DNA of 64,000 nucleotides from DAIDHZ01 sp035480255 (GCA_964630875.1 CAZVXF010000006.1:1-64000), one strand, 5' to 3'. Numbered from the stretch's first letter, positions 33,984 through 43,008 are shown. A program made the numbers and translations. The notes: generated by a model not told the origin, from the sequence alone.

Positions 33984-34771
33984 TTAGATTCAATGCATTT
34001 CTCTTATCACCATTTCTGTATACAGGTGCACATTCTGTGATCAGAAATCAAGTGAACAGCCCCATTCAGCCACTCGTCAGAGATGGGGTTTTTAAACGAT
34101 TGTTTTGGGATGTACATAACCCAAAAAAAATCATTCATTTTCTTCACTCTGTTCGACCCCTTTCTGATTCTGCTAGAAAGATTGAAAAGATTGAGTTTCA
34201 AAATCCTTACTTTCCAGCTTACAGCCGTGGAGAAAAAGATATCTATGTCGATGTGATTTGTAGAAGTACTGATGTAGAAGGAAAAAATCCTGAAATCCAT
34301 ATCATTGAAATGCAGCAAGTAGAAAATGAAGGATACATGAAGAGATGGGATTTTTATGCGAGTCGATGCTATTCAATGGAGTTGAATCGATGTAAAAAAT
34401 ATGATCAGCTCATAAAAATTCATGTTGTCGCAGTCATGAACCACCCTTGTAAATACCCCAATGATCTGTATCAACTAACAGGCAAAAGCAGTGGAGTCAG
34501 AGTCCCTGAAACTAGAGAATTAACGATTCTTTCTCTGTCTGATTTAAACTCCACCCTAGTTCATGAAGATACGGATTCTAAAAAGTGGTCTCATTTGATT
34601 AAGTTTTCTGGCAGACCAGAGCTTCAAGAAGAGGTTTTATCTAAAGATCCTGTTTTTTTTCAGGCAATCAGCGATCTTCGATCAATGGGAAAAGTGGATC
34701 CGCTTCCTGCTCGGGAATCAAAAGGAAAGCCATGGAAATTATTATATAGAGACATAAAAAGTGCAGGTTAA
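33980..34771 (+). CDS. PD-(D/E)XK nuclease of Rpn/PDDEXK_2 type
   Basis: Protein of 263 residues. The PDDEXK_2 core is visible: VFKRLFWD near residue 40, then YVDVICRSTDVEGKNPEIHI followed by EMQQ, giving the D...ExQ active-site variant typical of 'transposase-like' Rpn recombination-promoting nucleases. Conserved YASRCYSMEL and DLNSTL-type helices follow. It is placed directly after two recT genes, where phages usually keep the partner exonuclease, so it may create ends or single strands for annealing. The N-terminal 20 residues are basic and hydrophobic. Overlaps recT2 by 4 bp. Confidence 0.8.
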   Translation: MIRFNAFLLSPFLYTGAHSVIRNQVNSPIQPLVRDGVFKRLFWDVHNPKKIIHFLHSVRPLSDSARKIEKIEFQNPYFPAYSRGEKDIYVDVICRSTDVEGKNPEIHIIEMQQVENEGYMKRWDFYASRCYSMELNRCKKYDQLIKIHVVAVMNHPCKYPNDLYQLTGKSSGVRVPETRELTILSLSDLNSTLVHEDTDSKKWSHLIKFSGRPELQEEVLSKDPVFFQAISDLRSMGKVDPLPARESKGKPWKLLYRDIKSAG

Positions 34772-34803
34772 TAACCTCGTGTTTTGGGCTGTTTTCCTCG
34801 AAT
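34771..34803. repeat. Short dispersed repeat, family C, copy 2
   Basis: ATAACCTCGTGTTTTGGGCTGTTTTCCTCGAA resembles 28081-28112. It fills the gap between the nuclease gene and the next start codon, so a TTG start at 34784 would lie in the repeat; the ATG at 34802 is preferred. Confidence 0.4.
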
Positions 34804-37800
34804 GATTTCGATTAGGCCTTCACGACTTCTGATGAGATCCGTCGCTTTACATAAGCCATTGATCTCGAGCCTTGGGAAGCTATGGACACAGAGAAATCTT
34901 TGCTTGCCGAACGCTAGCGAATCTTTACGTTTTTACTCCTCTGTGAATCTCGAAAATCCACCTCTTGCTGTATCATTTTCTAAGTCTGTCTTTCGGAAGT
35001 CGATAGGGATTCCTCTTTCGGAGGGGAAAGATTATTCACTGAATTTTTGTGGATCTACGTTTGATGAAGAAAGTTTTCGTGATCTTATTGAGAAGATTCG
35101 AAACTATCAAATTGAGACATTGGGATTATCAGAATGTACTTTGCCGAATTCCGATATAAATTCATTGATCGAGTCGTGTTGTCTCTCAGGTATGAAAAGT
35201 TTAGATTTATCTGGAGTGCGACTTGAAAAACAACACCTTGAAACACTGATTCAATTTCTTCCTTTCTCTTCTATCCACTCACTTGCTCTTTCTCTCTCCC
35301 CATCTCAAGTGACAGAATCGATTCAGTTAAAAACGATCGCAGAAACTCGGAATATCGAGTTTCAGCATTACAAACAAGATAGCGCCAGTGTGAAGACAAC
35401 TGTCGTAGATTCTCGCGTTACCCAAAAAACTCATTCAATTTTCTTATCCTCTTTTCATAAGAATAAAGCCGCGCAAGGTGGATTTGATTCTTATGAACTG
35501 ATTACAACCGAAAGTCTTTTCTCAGAAATTCTTCCCGATCTTTCAAAAGGTTTTTTTGTGACTTTATCTCGGAGTAAGAATCAACAAAGTATCGACCATA
35601 TCATTTTGGGGACTGCGAAGGGAAGGGGATGGGTTATCCCATTCAGAGAGATTCTTTTAAATCGAGATGATTTGTTCTTTAAAAAAGTAAAAAAGGTTTT
35701 CGAAGATCCGTCAATTCCAAAATATTTTTATGCGTATAGAAGGGATTTTCACGCATTGCAAGATCACGGTATTTTAGTCAAAGGTTTGGGATTTGATTTG
35801 ATATTTGCTCAAAAATTTATGAGTAAAGATCCTTTGCCTCGGCAGAGATTTTCAAAGAGAGATGAACCGAGCGTCAATTGGCCTGATGTTCCAAATGATT
35901 CTTTGTTGATGGCTAAGAAAATGGCTAGTTTTGATTATGAATTGTTTCTTACATTGGAGCAAAAGCTCTTAAAGAAAAAACAATCATTATTTTTCCGTCA
36001 TATTCTTTTGCCTCTTGAAGAGCTCTTCCTTTCTATGCGGAAGAATGGCTTACCAGTCAATCAAGATTTTGTTCAGAGATTCTATGATTATTCAAAAATT
36101 GCTATGGAAAAAGCAACTCAAAATATTCAGTTTCACAATAGCCTTAACATAGGAGTTCAAAAAGGTCTCTTTGCAGTATGGAGAGATAAATATACCGATC
36201 TCTTTAATTCTAAACGAAATCAGCATTCTTTATGTCGTATGAATGAAAAAAATGATGGTCACATACACGATGAACATGTTCTTCAGCGCGAAACAATTCG
36301 CAGGATTCAAAACTTTGAAATACTAGATGAGACATTACGGAGAATGTTGAATCAGAAAGTTTTTTTTATTCATCGAAGACCCAATTTTTTTCGAGGAGTC
36401 ACTGCGATCCCAAGACTTGGAAATCTCTCTTTAAAAGCGATTGCGAACACGTTTCAAGTAGAGAAAAACAACCATCTCTACATGATAGGTTTTGATGAGT
36501 TGCACCTCAGAATTCTTGCTCAAATAAGCCAAGATTTAGCGTTAAAAAAGCTTTGCAAAAAAAATCTTAAACAGGGCCAATTAAGAAAGTCAATCAACCG
36601 GAAAGTATTTAAGCATGCAAAATATATTCGTCACACAGAGATTCTGAACCAATTTTCATGTGGGATGATTTCTAAAGATAAACTTTTCAAGATTTTCTGC
36701 AAGGATTCTGAAGAAATGCTCCAGAAGTATTTTCAAGTTTTTCCCAAAGTAAAAGTCTTTTTAGATTGTCCTTTAAATAAACAGGTAGAAGAACAGGAGA
36801 CACCCAGAGTCTCGGATGAAAAAGCAAGAATCAAAAAAATTCGAACGCTGCATCAGCTCGCGACGAAGTATATTCTTACTTTTGCAGCTCAATTGCATCA
36901 AGGATTTTCGCTTTCCCGTTTTTGTTCGAAGATTATCTTTCTAGATAATCAACTCTTATTTCTTGAAGTGATTCCAGAAGAAATGGATGAAATCTTAAAG
37001 GTGATTCTAAAAATCAATCAATCCATTATGAAGTGGTCTGTACCTATCCCTGTTCATTGTGAAAGACTGGATCTTGTTGCTGCCGAAGCTAAAAGCAGAC
37101 ATGAATTTCTGACGACTTTAACTCAAGGGGTAATCCCAGGAATCGGATCTGAAAAAGATCAGGATTTGACGAGAAACTCTTTAAATATTTTCTTATTTCC
37201 CTCTTTTGCACGCCCCCGGCCAATCAAGCGCAACGATTTTTTGAGTCTTCATCGAATGCGAAGTCAGCTGCAATCCATTGTACAGAGCGCTTTTCGGCGC
37301 ATTAAAACCATACTATTTTCGAATCCCATTCAGGCGCCTTCAGATTCATCGAGAGTCGATCAGATGATCCAAACCTACTTTCCTTTGATTCAATTGAAGC
37401 CACTTCAAAAACAAGTGATTGAGCAAATTTTGGACAACAAGCATACAATTGCCTTATTTCCTACTGGATATGGAAAATCAATTTGTTTTCAGATCCCTGC
37501 ACTGATCTTGGAAGGGACGACAATTGTGATTTCTCCCTTAATTTCTTTGATTGAAAGCCAGGTTCTAGAGTTGATTGAAAAAGGCATTTCTGCGACGCGA
37601 GCCACATCCGCAGTTCAAATTGAAGAGAATAAACATAAAATCATCTATGTTACTCCCGAGGCTTTCACTAGAAATGATATGCGTAAAGCTTTGACAAAAA
37701 CCAATATTTCTCTGTTTGTCATTGACGAAGCGCATTGCATATATCAATGGGGAAACACGTTTCGAAAATCATATCGAGAGCTCGGAACAATCAATCGGAC

Positions 37801-38836
37801 TTTCCCAAAGGTTCCAATCCTTGCATTGACTGCTAGCGCAACGACAAGTACCATTCAGGATATCTGTGAGACTCTGGTCGTCAAGGACCCAAAGATCGTT
37901 CTTGGTCCATTTTTTCGAAATAATCTGTCGATAAGACTTGAGTCTAGATATGATTTAAACAAGCAGTTAATGGATCTCTTATCCCGTCATCGGGGAGAAA
38001 CTGGGATTATTTACTGTGAACAACGATCTGAAGTTGATGAAATGCATGAGCTACTTTCTGCATCTGGTGTGCGCTGTAAGAAATACCATGCAGGTATGCC
38101 TGGAAATGAACGTACAGATGTGTTGAATCTTTTTTTAAATGGTAAAATAGAAATTGTCATTGCGACGGTTGCCTTTGGGATGGGAATTAATAAAACAAAT
38201 GTTCGCTTTGTTTGTCATACTAAAATTCCAGGAAGCATAGAACAGTATTATCAAGAAATCGGAAGAGCGGGTAGAGACGGTTTGAATTCGGAGTGCTTAC
38301 TCCTCTACTCACCACATGATTTTATTGAAAACCTACTTTTTAAGATTGAAGCGGATGATCCGAAAATCAGGAATGAGTTGCATGTAAAAGCCAATGAAAT
38401 CCTATATTTTTCTCAGAACCCGATTTGTCGTCAGCAGCAACTTGCGAATTATTTCACAGGAACGAAAACGAAAGAAGTCTGTAACAATTGTGATATTTGT
38501 CTTGGGATGACAGAAGTTGTAGATGGAACGCCGATTGTACAAGACATATTACGAGCAATCCTCTTGACCAATGGATCGCTTCCATTTAAAAAATTGACAG
38601 AATTGGTCTGTGGAAAAGATTCTGGCTTTTTTTCACCAGAATATAAACATTTGTCAGTCTACGGCGTTTTGTCTAGTTATTCGGAAGATAGAGTGTTCAA
38701 TCTTTTGCGCTATCTAGTCCATAAAAATGTGATTTCGGTGACTGATCAAGTTGCCGGGAATCAGATTTTTGTTCTCAATGATCTTTCCAAACGGATATTA
38801 AGAGGAGAGGAAAGAATTTATATTCAAAGACTGTAA
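34802..38836 (+). CDS. LRR / degenerate DNA polymerase I / RecQ helicase fusion
   Basis: Protein of 1344 residues. Residues 1-80 are basic and presequence-like (LRFYSSVN). About 90-195 are LRR-like (MKSLDLSGVRLEKQHLETL). About 205-425 resemble the DNA polymerase I 3'-5' exonuclease fold, with its DxE lost (YAYRRDFHALQDHGILVKG remains). About 430-780 resemble Pol I palm and fingers: IGFDELHLRILAQISQD replaces DYSQIELR, so the catalytic Asp becomes Gly, and LDNQLLF replaces VHDELVF, so Asp-Glu becomes Asn-Gln. About 860-1344 form a complete RecQ: FPTGYGKSICFQ, VIDEAHCIYQWG, ALTASATTS, QEIGRAGRDG, zinc cysteines ending VCNNCDIC, and a winged helix. The helicase is probably active and the polymerase dead. 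No HRDC domain. Last gene of the recT operon. Confidence 0.85.
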   Translation: MISIRPSRLLMRSVALHKPLISSLGKLWTQRNLCLPNASESLRFYSSVNLENPPLAVSFSKSVFRKSIGIPLSEGKDYSLNFCGSTFDEESFRDLIEKIRNYQIETLGLSECTLPNSDINSLIESCCLSGMKSLDLSGVRLEKQHLETLIQFLPFSSIHSLALSLSPSQVTESIQLKTIAETRNIEFQHYKQDSASVKTTVVDSRVTQKTHSIFLSSFHKNKAAQGGFDSYELITTESLFSEILPDLSKGFFVTLSRSKNQQSIDHIILGTAKGRGWVIPFREILLNRDDLFFKKVKKVFEDPSIPKYFYAYRRDFHALQDHGILVKGLGFDLIFAQKFMSKDPLPRQRFSKRDEPSVNWPDVPNDSLLMAKKMASFDYELFLTLEQKLLKKKQSLFFRHILLPLEELFLSMRKNGLPVNQDFVQRFYDYSKIAMEKATQNIQFHNSLNIGVQKGLFAVWRDKYTDLFNSKRNQHSLCRMNEKNDGHIHDEHVLQRETIRRIQNFEILDETLRRMLNQKVFFIHRRPNFFRGVTAIPRLGNLSLKAIANTFQVEKNNHLYMIGFDELHLRILAQISQDLALKKLCKKNLKQGQLRKSINRKVFKHAKYIRHTEILNQFSCGMISKDKLFKIFCKDSEEMLQKYFQVFPKVKVFLDCPLNKQVEEQETPRVSDEKARIKKIRTLHQLATKYILTFAAQLHQGFSLSRFCSKIIFLDNQLLFLEVIPEEMDEILKVILKINQSIMKWSVPIPVHCERLDLVAAEAKSRHEFLTTLTQGVIPGIGSEKDQDLTRNSLNIFLFPSFARPRPIKRNDFLSLHRMRSQLQSIVQSAFRRIKTILFSNPIQAPSDSSRVDQMIQTYFPLIQLKPLQKQVIEQILDNKHTIALFPTGYGKSICFQIPALILEGTTIVISPLISLIESQVLELIEKGISATRATSAVQIEENKHKIIYVTPEAFTRNDMRKALTKTNISLFVIDEAHCIYQWGNTFRKSYRELGTINRTFPKVPILALTASATTSTIQDICETLVVKDPKIVLGPFFRNNLSIRLESRYDLNKQLMDLLSRHRGETGIIYCEQRSEVDEMHELLSASGVRCKKYHAGMPGNERTDVLNLFLNGKIEIVIATVAFGMGINKTNVRFVCHTKIPGSIEQYYQEIGRAGRDGLNSECLLLYSPHDFIENLLFKIEADDPKIRNELHVKANEILYFSQNPICRQQQLANYFTGTKTKEVCNNCDICLGMTEVVDGTPIVQDILRAILLTNGSLPFKKLTELVCGKDSGFFSPEYKHLSVYGVLSSYSEDRVFNLLRYLVHKNVISVTDQVAGNQIFVLNDLSKRILRGEERIYIQRL

Positions 38837-38865
38837 TCTTTTGCATTTTGACTTTTCAGAAACTC

Positions 38866-40950
38866 TCAGAATTGACGTTTGACTAGTTCGAAATCAAAAG
38901 AGACGCGGTCGTCATTGCGGATGTGGCTATAGCTTAAACGGATCTTTAACGCTGAGGTAATCCAAGTAGAAAGGTCTATTTTTACTTCTGTATATGGAGT
39001 TTCGTTTTCTCGATAAAAGCCATTGACTAACCAAATTCTCGTTTCCCAAAGTGGATTTAAGCGGACGAAAATATTTCCTAAAACTGTAATGCGGCGATCT
39101 GTTAGCGGGGAGAGGAGAAGTTGCGTTTCTGAGCGAGTCACATCAAGAATAAAACTTTCATGGTCGGCTTTTCTCCAATCGTATTTAGAACGGTATCGCG
39201 TTTCTAAAGACATAGCGACATTCTCGCTAAGTGTCCATTGTAGACGCGCTTTGGAAACATCGAGCAAGTGATGGCGGAAATTCCACGCATTATGAAAAGA
39301 GAAGTTAAGCGACGGAAGTCTCCAGTTTAAAAGAAGATAGCCTCGAGGAACGAGTTGAGGAATCACTTTGTCTTTAAAAAATGCATTGATATAAAGATCA
39401 GCTGAAAAAGAGGCTTCTTTGCAAAGACGGCGCTTGGAAAAAAGAAGTGTCCGAAAGCCTGTTTGGATTTGATTGATTTTGTCGACGCCATCAGCAATGG
39501 TAAAAATGTAATGATCATCGGGATCCACAGTCGGTCGTGTAAGAACAGTATACCAAAGATAGGGTTCAATCACATGTTTATAGCGAGAGAACGTTTTTTC
39601 TCCTCTGGCAACAAGATCGAAACCATACTGTAGAACTCCTAGCCCTTTTACTTTTCCAGAAGGACTATTTGTATAAAGAATTCCTTGGGTTCCAATGTAG
39701 GGGGTGAAAGTGAGAGGGCCCATCGGAAATGAGCGCTGCATTTTTTCTCGAATCTCAAGTCGACCGCTACGATAATCTTTTAACGAAACCACAAGATCAT
39801 CTGAATAGGCAAAATCAACGTAGGCTGCTTTCATTGAAAGGAAGTTGTAGATACCGGTATTGCCGATTGCATGTGGATGAAGATGTCCATAAATCGAAGG
39901 CAAGTCTTGTTTGATCGATTCAAAAGAATTCGCTCTTGGGCGGACACGTAAAGAGGTAATGTAGGGGTCATCTTGATGGCGAATATAGAGGATTGTTTTT
40001 TTTGCAGTGCTCACCTCAAAATCATCAGGTCTAAAAATGGTTGGCATTCGCACATCATTATATTTATCCCAGACCAGTGCAGCGGTTGTTTTTTTGTCCT
40101 CGCTTGTGGATCGATATGCGCCTTGTAAACGATATCGAAACATTCTGTCAGGTGCCGTTTGTAATCGATTTGTTCCTGCAAAGCTTCGGGTGACAAAAGT
40201 GGTCCGTTGATGCTCAGGGAAGTATTCTGTTTCAAAGGAGCCTCCCCAGCCAGTACTCCAGCGATATTCTAACCTGCCATAAGCTGCGAAGTCCTGCTTT
40301 GAAAAAAGCTTATAACGAAAGGCAACTCTTGGACCTTGCCCTTTATCCCAATCGATATTCCATTTATAAGGGGTTTCACTGCGAACTATGGACTCCCGAA
40401 ATTTTTTCAAACTCAGCTTAAAAGAAGGAAACCAAAAAAATGGTGTTTTGAAGCTCCTGGCGCGCAATTGTTTTGCTTCAAAAAATTCTTCTCGGATGAC
40501 ATTGACTTGGTTTGCATAAAAATCCCAAGTACTCTCCTTATTTTCACAGGTAGTGAGTGTCACATCTTTAATTTTGTAGCTTCCATCTGGAAGTAATTGG
40601 ATTTCATCGCCTGAAACAAAGAGCATTGCAGCAGAGGTTTTGCCTTGAAAAATCGTACCTGTTCGACTCACAAAATCGTACTCAAGCCGATTTCCGACAT
40701 AAATCTTTTCTTTGAACTGAATGAGAAGATCGCCTTCAGCTTCTATTTTTTTGAGATCCTCTTTTTGCGTATACTGTATGTGTCTTGCTTGGATGCGAAT
40801 ATCGTTTCCTTGTATAACGCCGCCTTCATTGGTATAGAGAACGCCATGACAGTAAGTTGGATTGCGCAAATCGACAATGACTTCATCTGCATAGATGAAA
40901 GTGAAAAGCAAGACAAAGAAAATGCCGAATCGTTTTTTCATGAAAATCAC
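38866..40950 (-). CDS. lptD: LPS-assembly protein LptD (OstA)
   Basis: Outer-membrane beta-barrel that inserts lipo-oligosaccharide, 694 residues. An N-terminal signal peptide (KRFGIFFVLLFTFIYA) is followed by an OstA/LptA-like jellyroll (GNDIRIQARHIQYTQ, KKIEAEGDLLIQF) and a long barrel with alternating aromatic strands ending in FDFELVKRQF. The start is either GTG 40950 or ATG 40941; the latter gives a conventional MKKR signal peptide. The length is on the short side of the family, as in other chlamydiae. It is convergent with the recT operon. Confidence 0.9.
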   Translation of the reverse strand: MIFMKKRFGIFFVLLFTFIYADEVIVDLRNPTYCHGVLYTNEGGVIQGNDIRIQARHIQYTQKEDLKKIEAEGDLLIQFKEKIYVGNRLEYDFVSRTGTIFQGKTSAAMLFVSGDEIQLLPDGSYKIKDVTLTTCENKESTWDFYANQVNVIREEFFEAKQLRARSFKTPFFWFPSFKLSLKKFRESIVRSETPYKWNIDWDKGQGPRVAFRYKLFSKQDFAAYGRLEYRWSTGWGGSFETEYFPEHQRTTFVTRSFAGTNRLQTAPDRMFRYRLQGAYRSTSEDKKTTAALVWDKYNDVRMPTIFRPDDFEVSTAKKTILYIRHQDDPYITSLRVRPRANSFESIKQDLPSIYGHLHPHAIGNTGIYNFLSMKAAYVDFAYSDDLVVSLKDYRSGRLEIREKMQRSFPMGPLTFTPYIGTQGILYTNSPSGKVKGLGVLQYGFDLVARGEKTFSRYKHVIEPYLWYTVLTRPTVDPDDHYIFTIADGVDKINQIQTGFRTLLFSKRRLCKEASFSADLYINAFFKDKVIPQLVPRGYLLLNWRLPSLNFSFHNAWNFRHHLLDVSKARLQWTLSENVAMSLETRYRSKYDWRKADHESFILDVTRSETQLLLSPLTDRRITVLGNIFVRLNPLWETRIWLVNGFYRENETPYTEVKIDLSTWITSALKIRLSYSHIRNDDRVSFDFELVKRQF

Positions 40951-41029
40951 TTCTAGAGATAACAGGATATTGGCGGGTCCAGTCTATCCCGCAGATCGTG
41001 TTATTTTTTTTCTAGGCTATTCTAGCAGA

Positions 41030-41056
41030 TTGAAGATTTATCGAAATTATTATATA
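41030..41056 (+). promoter_or_regulatory. Possible promoter for the DUF378 gene
   Basis: TTGAAG (41030-41035) and TATATA (41051-41056) with a 15-nt spacer, shorter than ideal, 24 bp before the start codon at 41080. Confidence 0.35.
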
Positions 41057-41079
41057 TGTTGAATCAACAAGGAGAATTT

Positions 41080-41328
41080 ATGAGAGTGTTACGTTTTATC
41101 ATTTTATTGCTTGTAATCATTGGAGCATTGAATTGGGGGCTCTATGGATTCTTCCAATATGATTTGGTTGCTGATCTATTTGGTGATATGTCAAAAACAT
41201 CTCGTATCCTTTATGGAATCATCGGGATAGCAGGGTTACTTGGAATTGCAGGTCTTGTCTGCACTTGTAGATCATGCGGTTGTGGATCGAATTGCAGCTG
41301 CTGCGTCAATAAAACCAAGAAGAAGTAA
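41080..41328 (+). CDS. DUF378 family small membrane protein
   Basis: Protein of 82 residues with two membrane helices (FIILLLVIIGALNWGLYG, LYGIIGIAGLLGIAGLV). The first, with GALNWGL, is the DUF378 signature. AAGGAG precedes ATG 41080, so the longer frame from 41056 is not used. The C-terminus is cysteine-rich (CTCRSCGCGSNCSCC) and then basic, an unusual tail that might bind metal. Function of the family is unknown. Confidence 0.85.
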   Translation: MRVLRFIILLLVIIGALNWGLYGFFQYDLVADLFGDMSKTSRILYGIIGIAGLLGIAGLVCTCRSCGCGSNCSCCVNKTKKK

Positions 41329-41338
41329 TCCCATTTTA

Positions 41339-41380
41339 GAGGGAATTGCAAAACCTCATTGTTCGTTTTGCAATTCCCTC
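41339..41380. repeat. Minimal family A element (terminal repeats only)
   Basis: GAGGGAATTGCAAAAC and GTTTTGCAATTCCCTC form perfect 16-bp arms around a 10-nt loop. These are the ends of the MITE-like element with no interior. It sits 11 bp after the DUF378 stop and may act as a hairpin. Confidence 0.9.
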
Positions 41381-41500
41381 CTCTCTATACCCAGTATTGC
41401 AAATATCTAATAATTACTGTCTTTGGTCTTTGTTTTATTTATAATTTGATATTAATTAATTAAATAATATTAAATAAGGTTAGAAATCAAGAGAGTAATT

Positions 41501-42184
41501 ATGGCAAAAAAAAGCTCATCTCCATGGCTAAGCATTTGGATACACCCTCGGAATACAATTCGAAAAGTGGTTGCTGAAAATCCCAATAAAAATTTGTGGC
41601 TGCTAGCCATCATTTATGGTTTTTCTTCTATTTTAGGGGCTTTTCAGTCTTTTTCACTAGGTTCTCAACTCAGTACAGTGGCAATTTTTCTGATCGCTTT
41701 AGTTTTTGCGATTTGTTGGGGCTATGTCATTTTTTCTATTTGGGGATGGGTAATCCTCTGGACAGGAAAACTCTTTAAAGGAGCAGGTGATTTTAAAAGT
41801 GTAAGAGCTAGCTTTGCATGGTCAAATGTGCCAATGATTGTCAGTGATATTATTTGGATCATTACTCTTGCCGTGATGGGTGCGTCACTATTTACTGCGC
41901 AGCAAAGTGGAGCGGGTCCTTCCGGCGGCGCAAATCTTGCGCAAGGTCCTGCCATTTTATTACTTGCGTTTGCACTGATCAAGGTGTTGATGTCAGTGTG
42001 GTCTTTAGTGATTTGTATTAGTGCGCTTGCTGAAGTGCAACGCTTTTCAGTGCTGAAAGCGATTGGAAACCTAATTTTGTCAGCAATCGTAGTGGGTATC
42101 GTGATCGGAGTTTTAGGCTTCGCAATCACCTCTTTTATGGGGAACCCAGCTCAGAGCGCAGCATCTATATTTTTTAATCATTAA
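41501..42184 (+). CDS. Yip1 family membrane protein
   Basis: Integral membrane protein of 227 residues with about five helices. The starting segment SPWLSIWIHPRNTIRKVV and the central GWVILWTGKLFKGAGDFKSVRASFAWSNVP, split over two helices, are typical of bacterial Yip1-domain proteins (the pattern of WxxPrxtl then the F.gkG..). Function in bacteria is unclear. The downstream exported protein begins 15 bp later, so the two are likely cotranscribed. Confidence 0.85.
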   Translation: MAKKSSSPWLSIWIHPRNTIRKVVAENPNKNLWLLAIIYGFSSILGAFQSFSLGSQLSTVAIFLIALVFAICWGYVIFSIWGWVILWTGKLFKGAGDFKSVRASFAWSNVPMIVSDIIWIITLAVMGASLFTAQQSGAGPSGGANLAQGPAILLLAFALIKVLMSVWSLVICISALAEVQRFSVLKAIGNLILSAIVVGIVIGVLGFAITSFMGNPAQSAASIFFNH

Positions 42185-42199
42185 TTGAAAGGAAGTGCC

Positions 42200-42763
42200 A
42201 TGAAAAGTCGAACAACGAAAAGAGTCGGAATTTGGATCTTCGCTTTTACACTGTTCATGGCGCATCTATTTTTGCGACCCGCCCATGCCGATACAGGGAC
42301 GACTTGGAAACCAATCTATGCAAAAAGCGGCGAGTGCGTGATCTCTTTTCCAACGCCTCCGCAAATGTTAAGTCAAACACTTGATCTCCAGGAAGGACAG
42401 AAGCTCGTTTACGATGTATATCTTTCCCCTTTTGAATCAAAAGGGGTTTTCCTTCTTTTGGTCGCAACATATCCCGCGGAGCTCTTAAAAGGTCATGAAA
42501 TTGCTGGGGTAGAGGGGTTACTCCAAGGAATTCTAAACCATAACGCTGACAACGCGCTTGTCTTCGCAAATCAAATCGAAATAAATGGAAATCCAGCCAT
42601 GACTTTCTTAGTACAAAATGGGCAGAGCTATTTTAGAGGACAAGCTTTAATGGTTGGGAATAAACTTTTCTTGCTTGCAATGGAAGGAAAGAAAGAGTTT
42701 TTGGAAGAAAAAGTCTTCCTCCAATTTGTTAAATCTTTTCAGCTTACAATGAAAAATTCTTAA
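42200..42763 (+). CDS. Hypothetical exported protein
   Basis: Protein of 187 residues. ATG 42200 has GGAAG 4 nt upstream. A signal peptide is clear: KSRTTKRVG, hydrophobic FAFTLFMAHLF, then a cleavage-like PAHA at about residue 31. The mature part is a compact alpha/beta domain without recognised motif; it repeatedly refers to no catalytic residues. It follows the Yip1 gene directly and is convergent with xseB, which it overlaps by 4 bp. Confidence 0.8.
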   Translation: MKSRTTKRVGIWIFAFTLFMAHLFLRPAHADTGTTWKPIYAKSGECVISFPTPPQMLSQTLDLQEGQKLVYDVYLSPFESKGVFLLLVATYPAELLKGHEIAGVEGLLQGILNHNADNALVFANQIEINGNPAMTFLVQNGQSYFRGQALMVGNKLFLLAMEGKKEFLEEKVFLQFVKSFQLTMKNS

Positions 42764-43008
42764 ATTTGAAAAGACTCTGTTTTGGGTTTTTGATTCTCAT
42801 CTGTCTGTAAGTCGTTGTTCCGTCCCTTAATGAGTTTTTCGATTGTTTTTTCGGCTTGATTAAGGGAATGCGTACAGCTACGCATGAGCAGTTCGGCTTC
42901 TTCAAAAAGTTTCAAAGACTCATCAAGCGGCGTTTTTCCACTATTCATGAGTTCCAAGATTTTTTCTAAGCGTTCAAATGCTTTTTCATAAGAGAGATTT
43001 TGTGTCAT
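42760..43008 (-). CDS. xseB: Exodeoxyribonuclease VII small subunit
   Basis: Subunit of the XseA-XseB nuclease for single-stranded DNA, 82 residues. The family signature LSYEKAFERLEKILELMNSG and PLDESLKLFEEAELLMRSC is complete. Start ATG 43008 gives the usual MTQ-type N-terminus and overlaps the xseA end by 23 bp. The frame extends to 43113 but the extra residues lie in xseA and are not conserved. Confidence 0.93.
   Translation of the reverse strand: MTQNLSYEKAFERLEKILELMNSGKTPLDESLKLFEEAELLMRSCTHSLNQAEKTIEKLIKGRNNDLQTDENQKPKTESFQI

Noticed and set aside
31717..38836. The recT locus as part of a prophage
   Set aside because: No integrase, terminase, capsid, tail or lysis genes adjoin it, and the flanks are dus and lptD.
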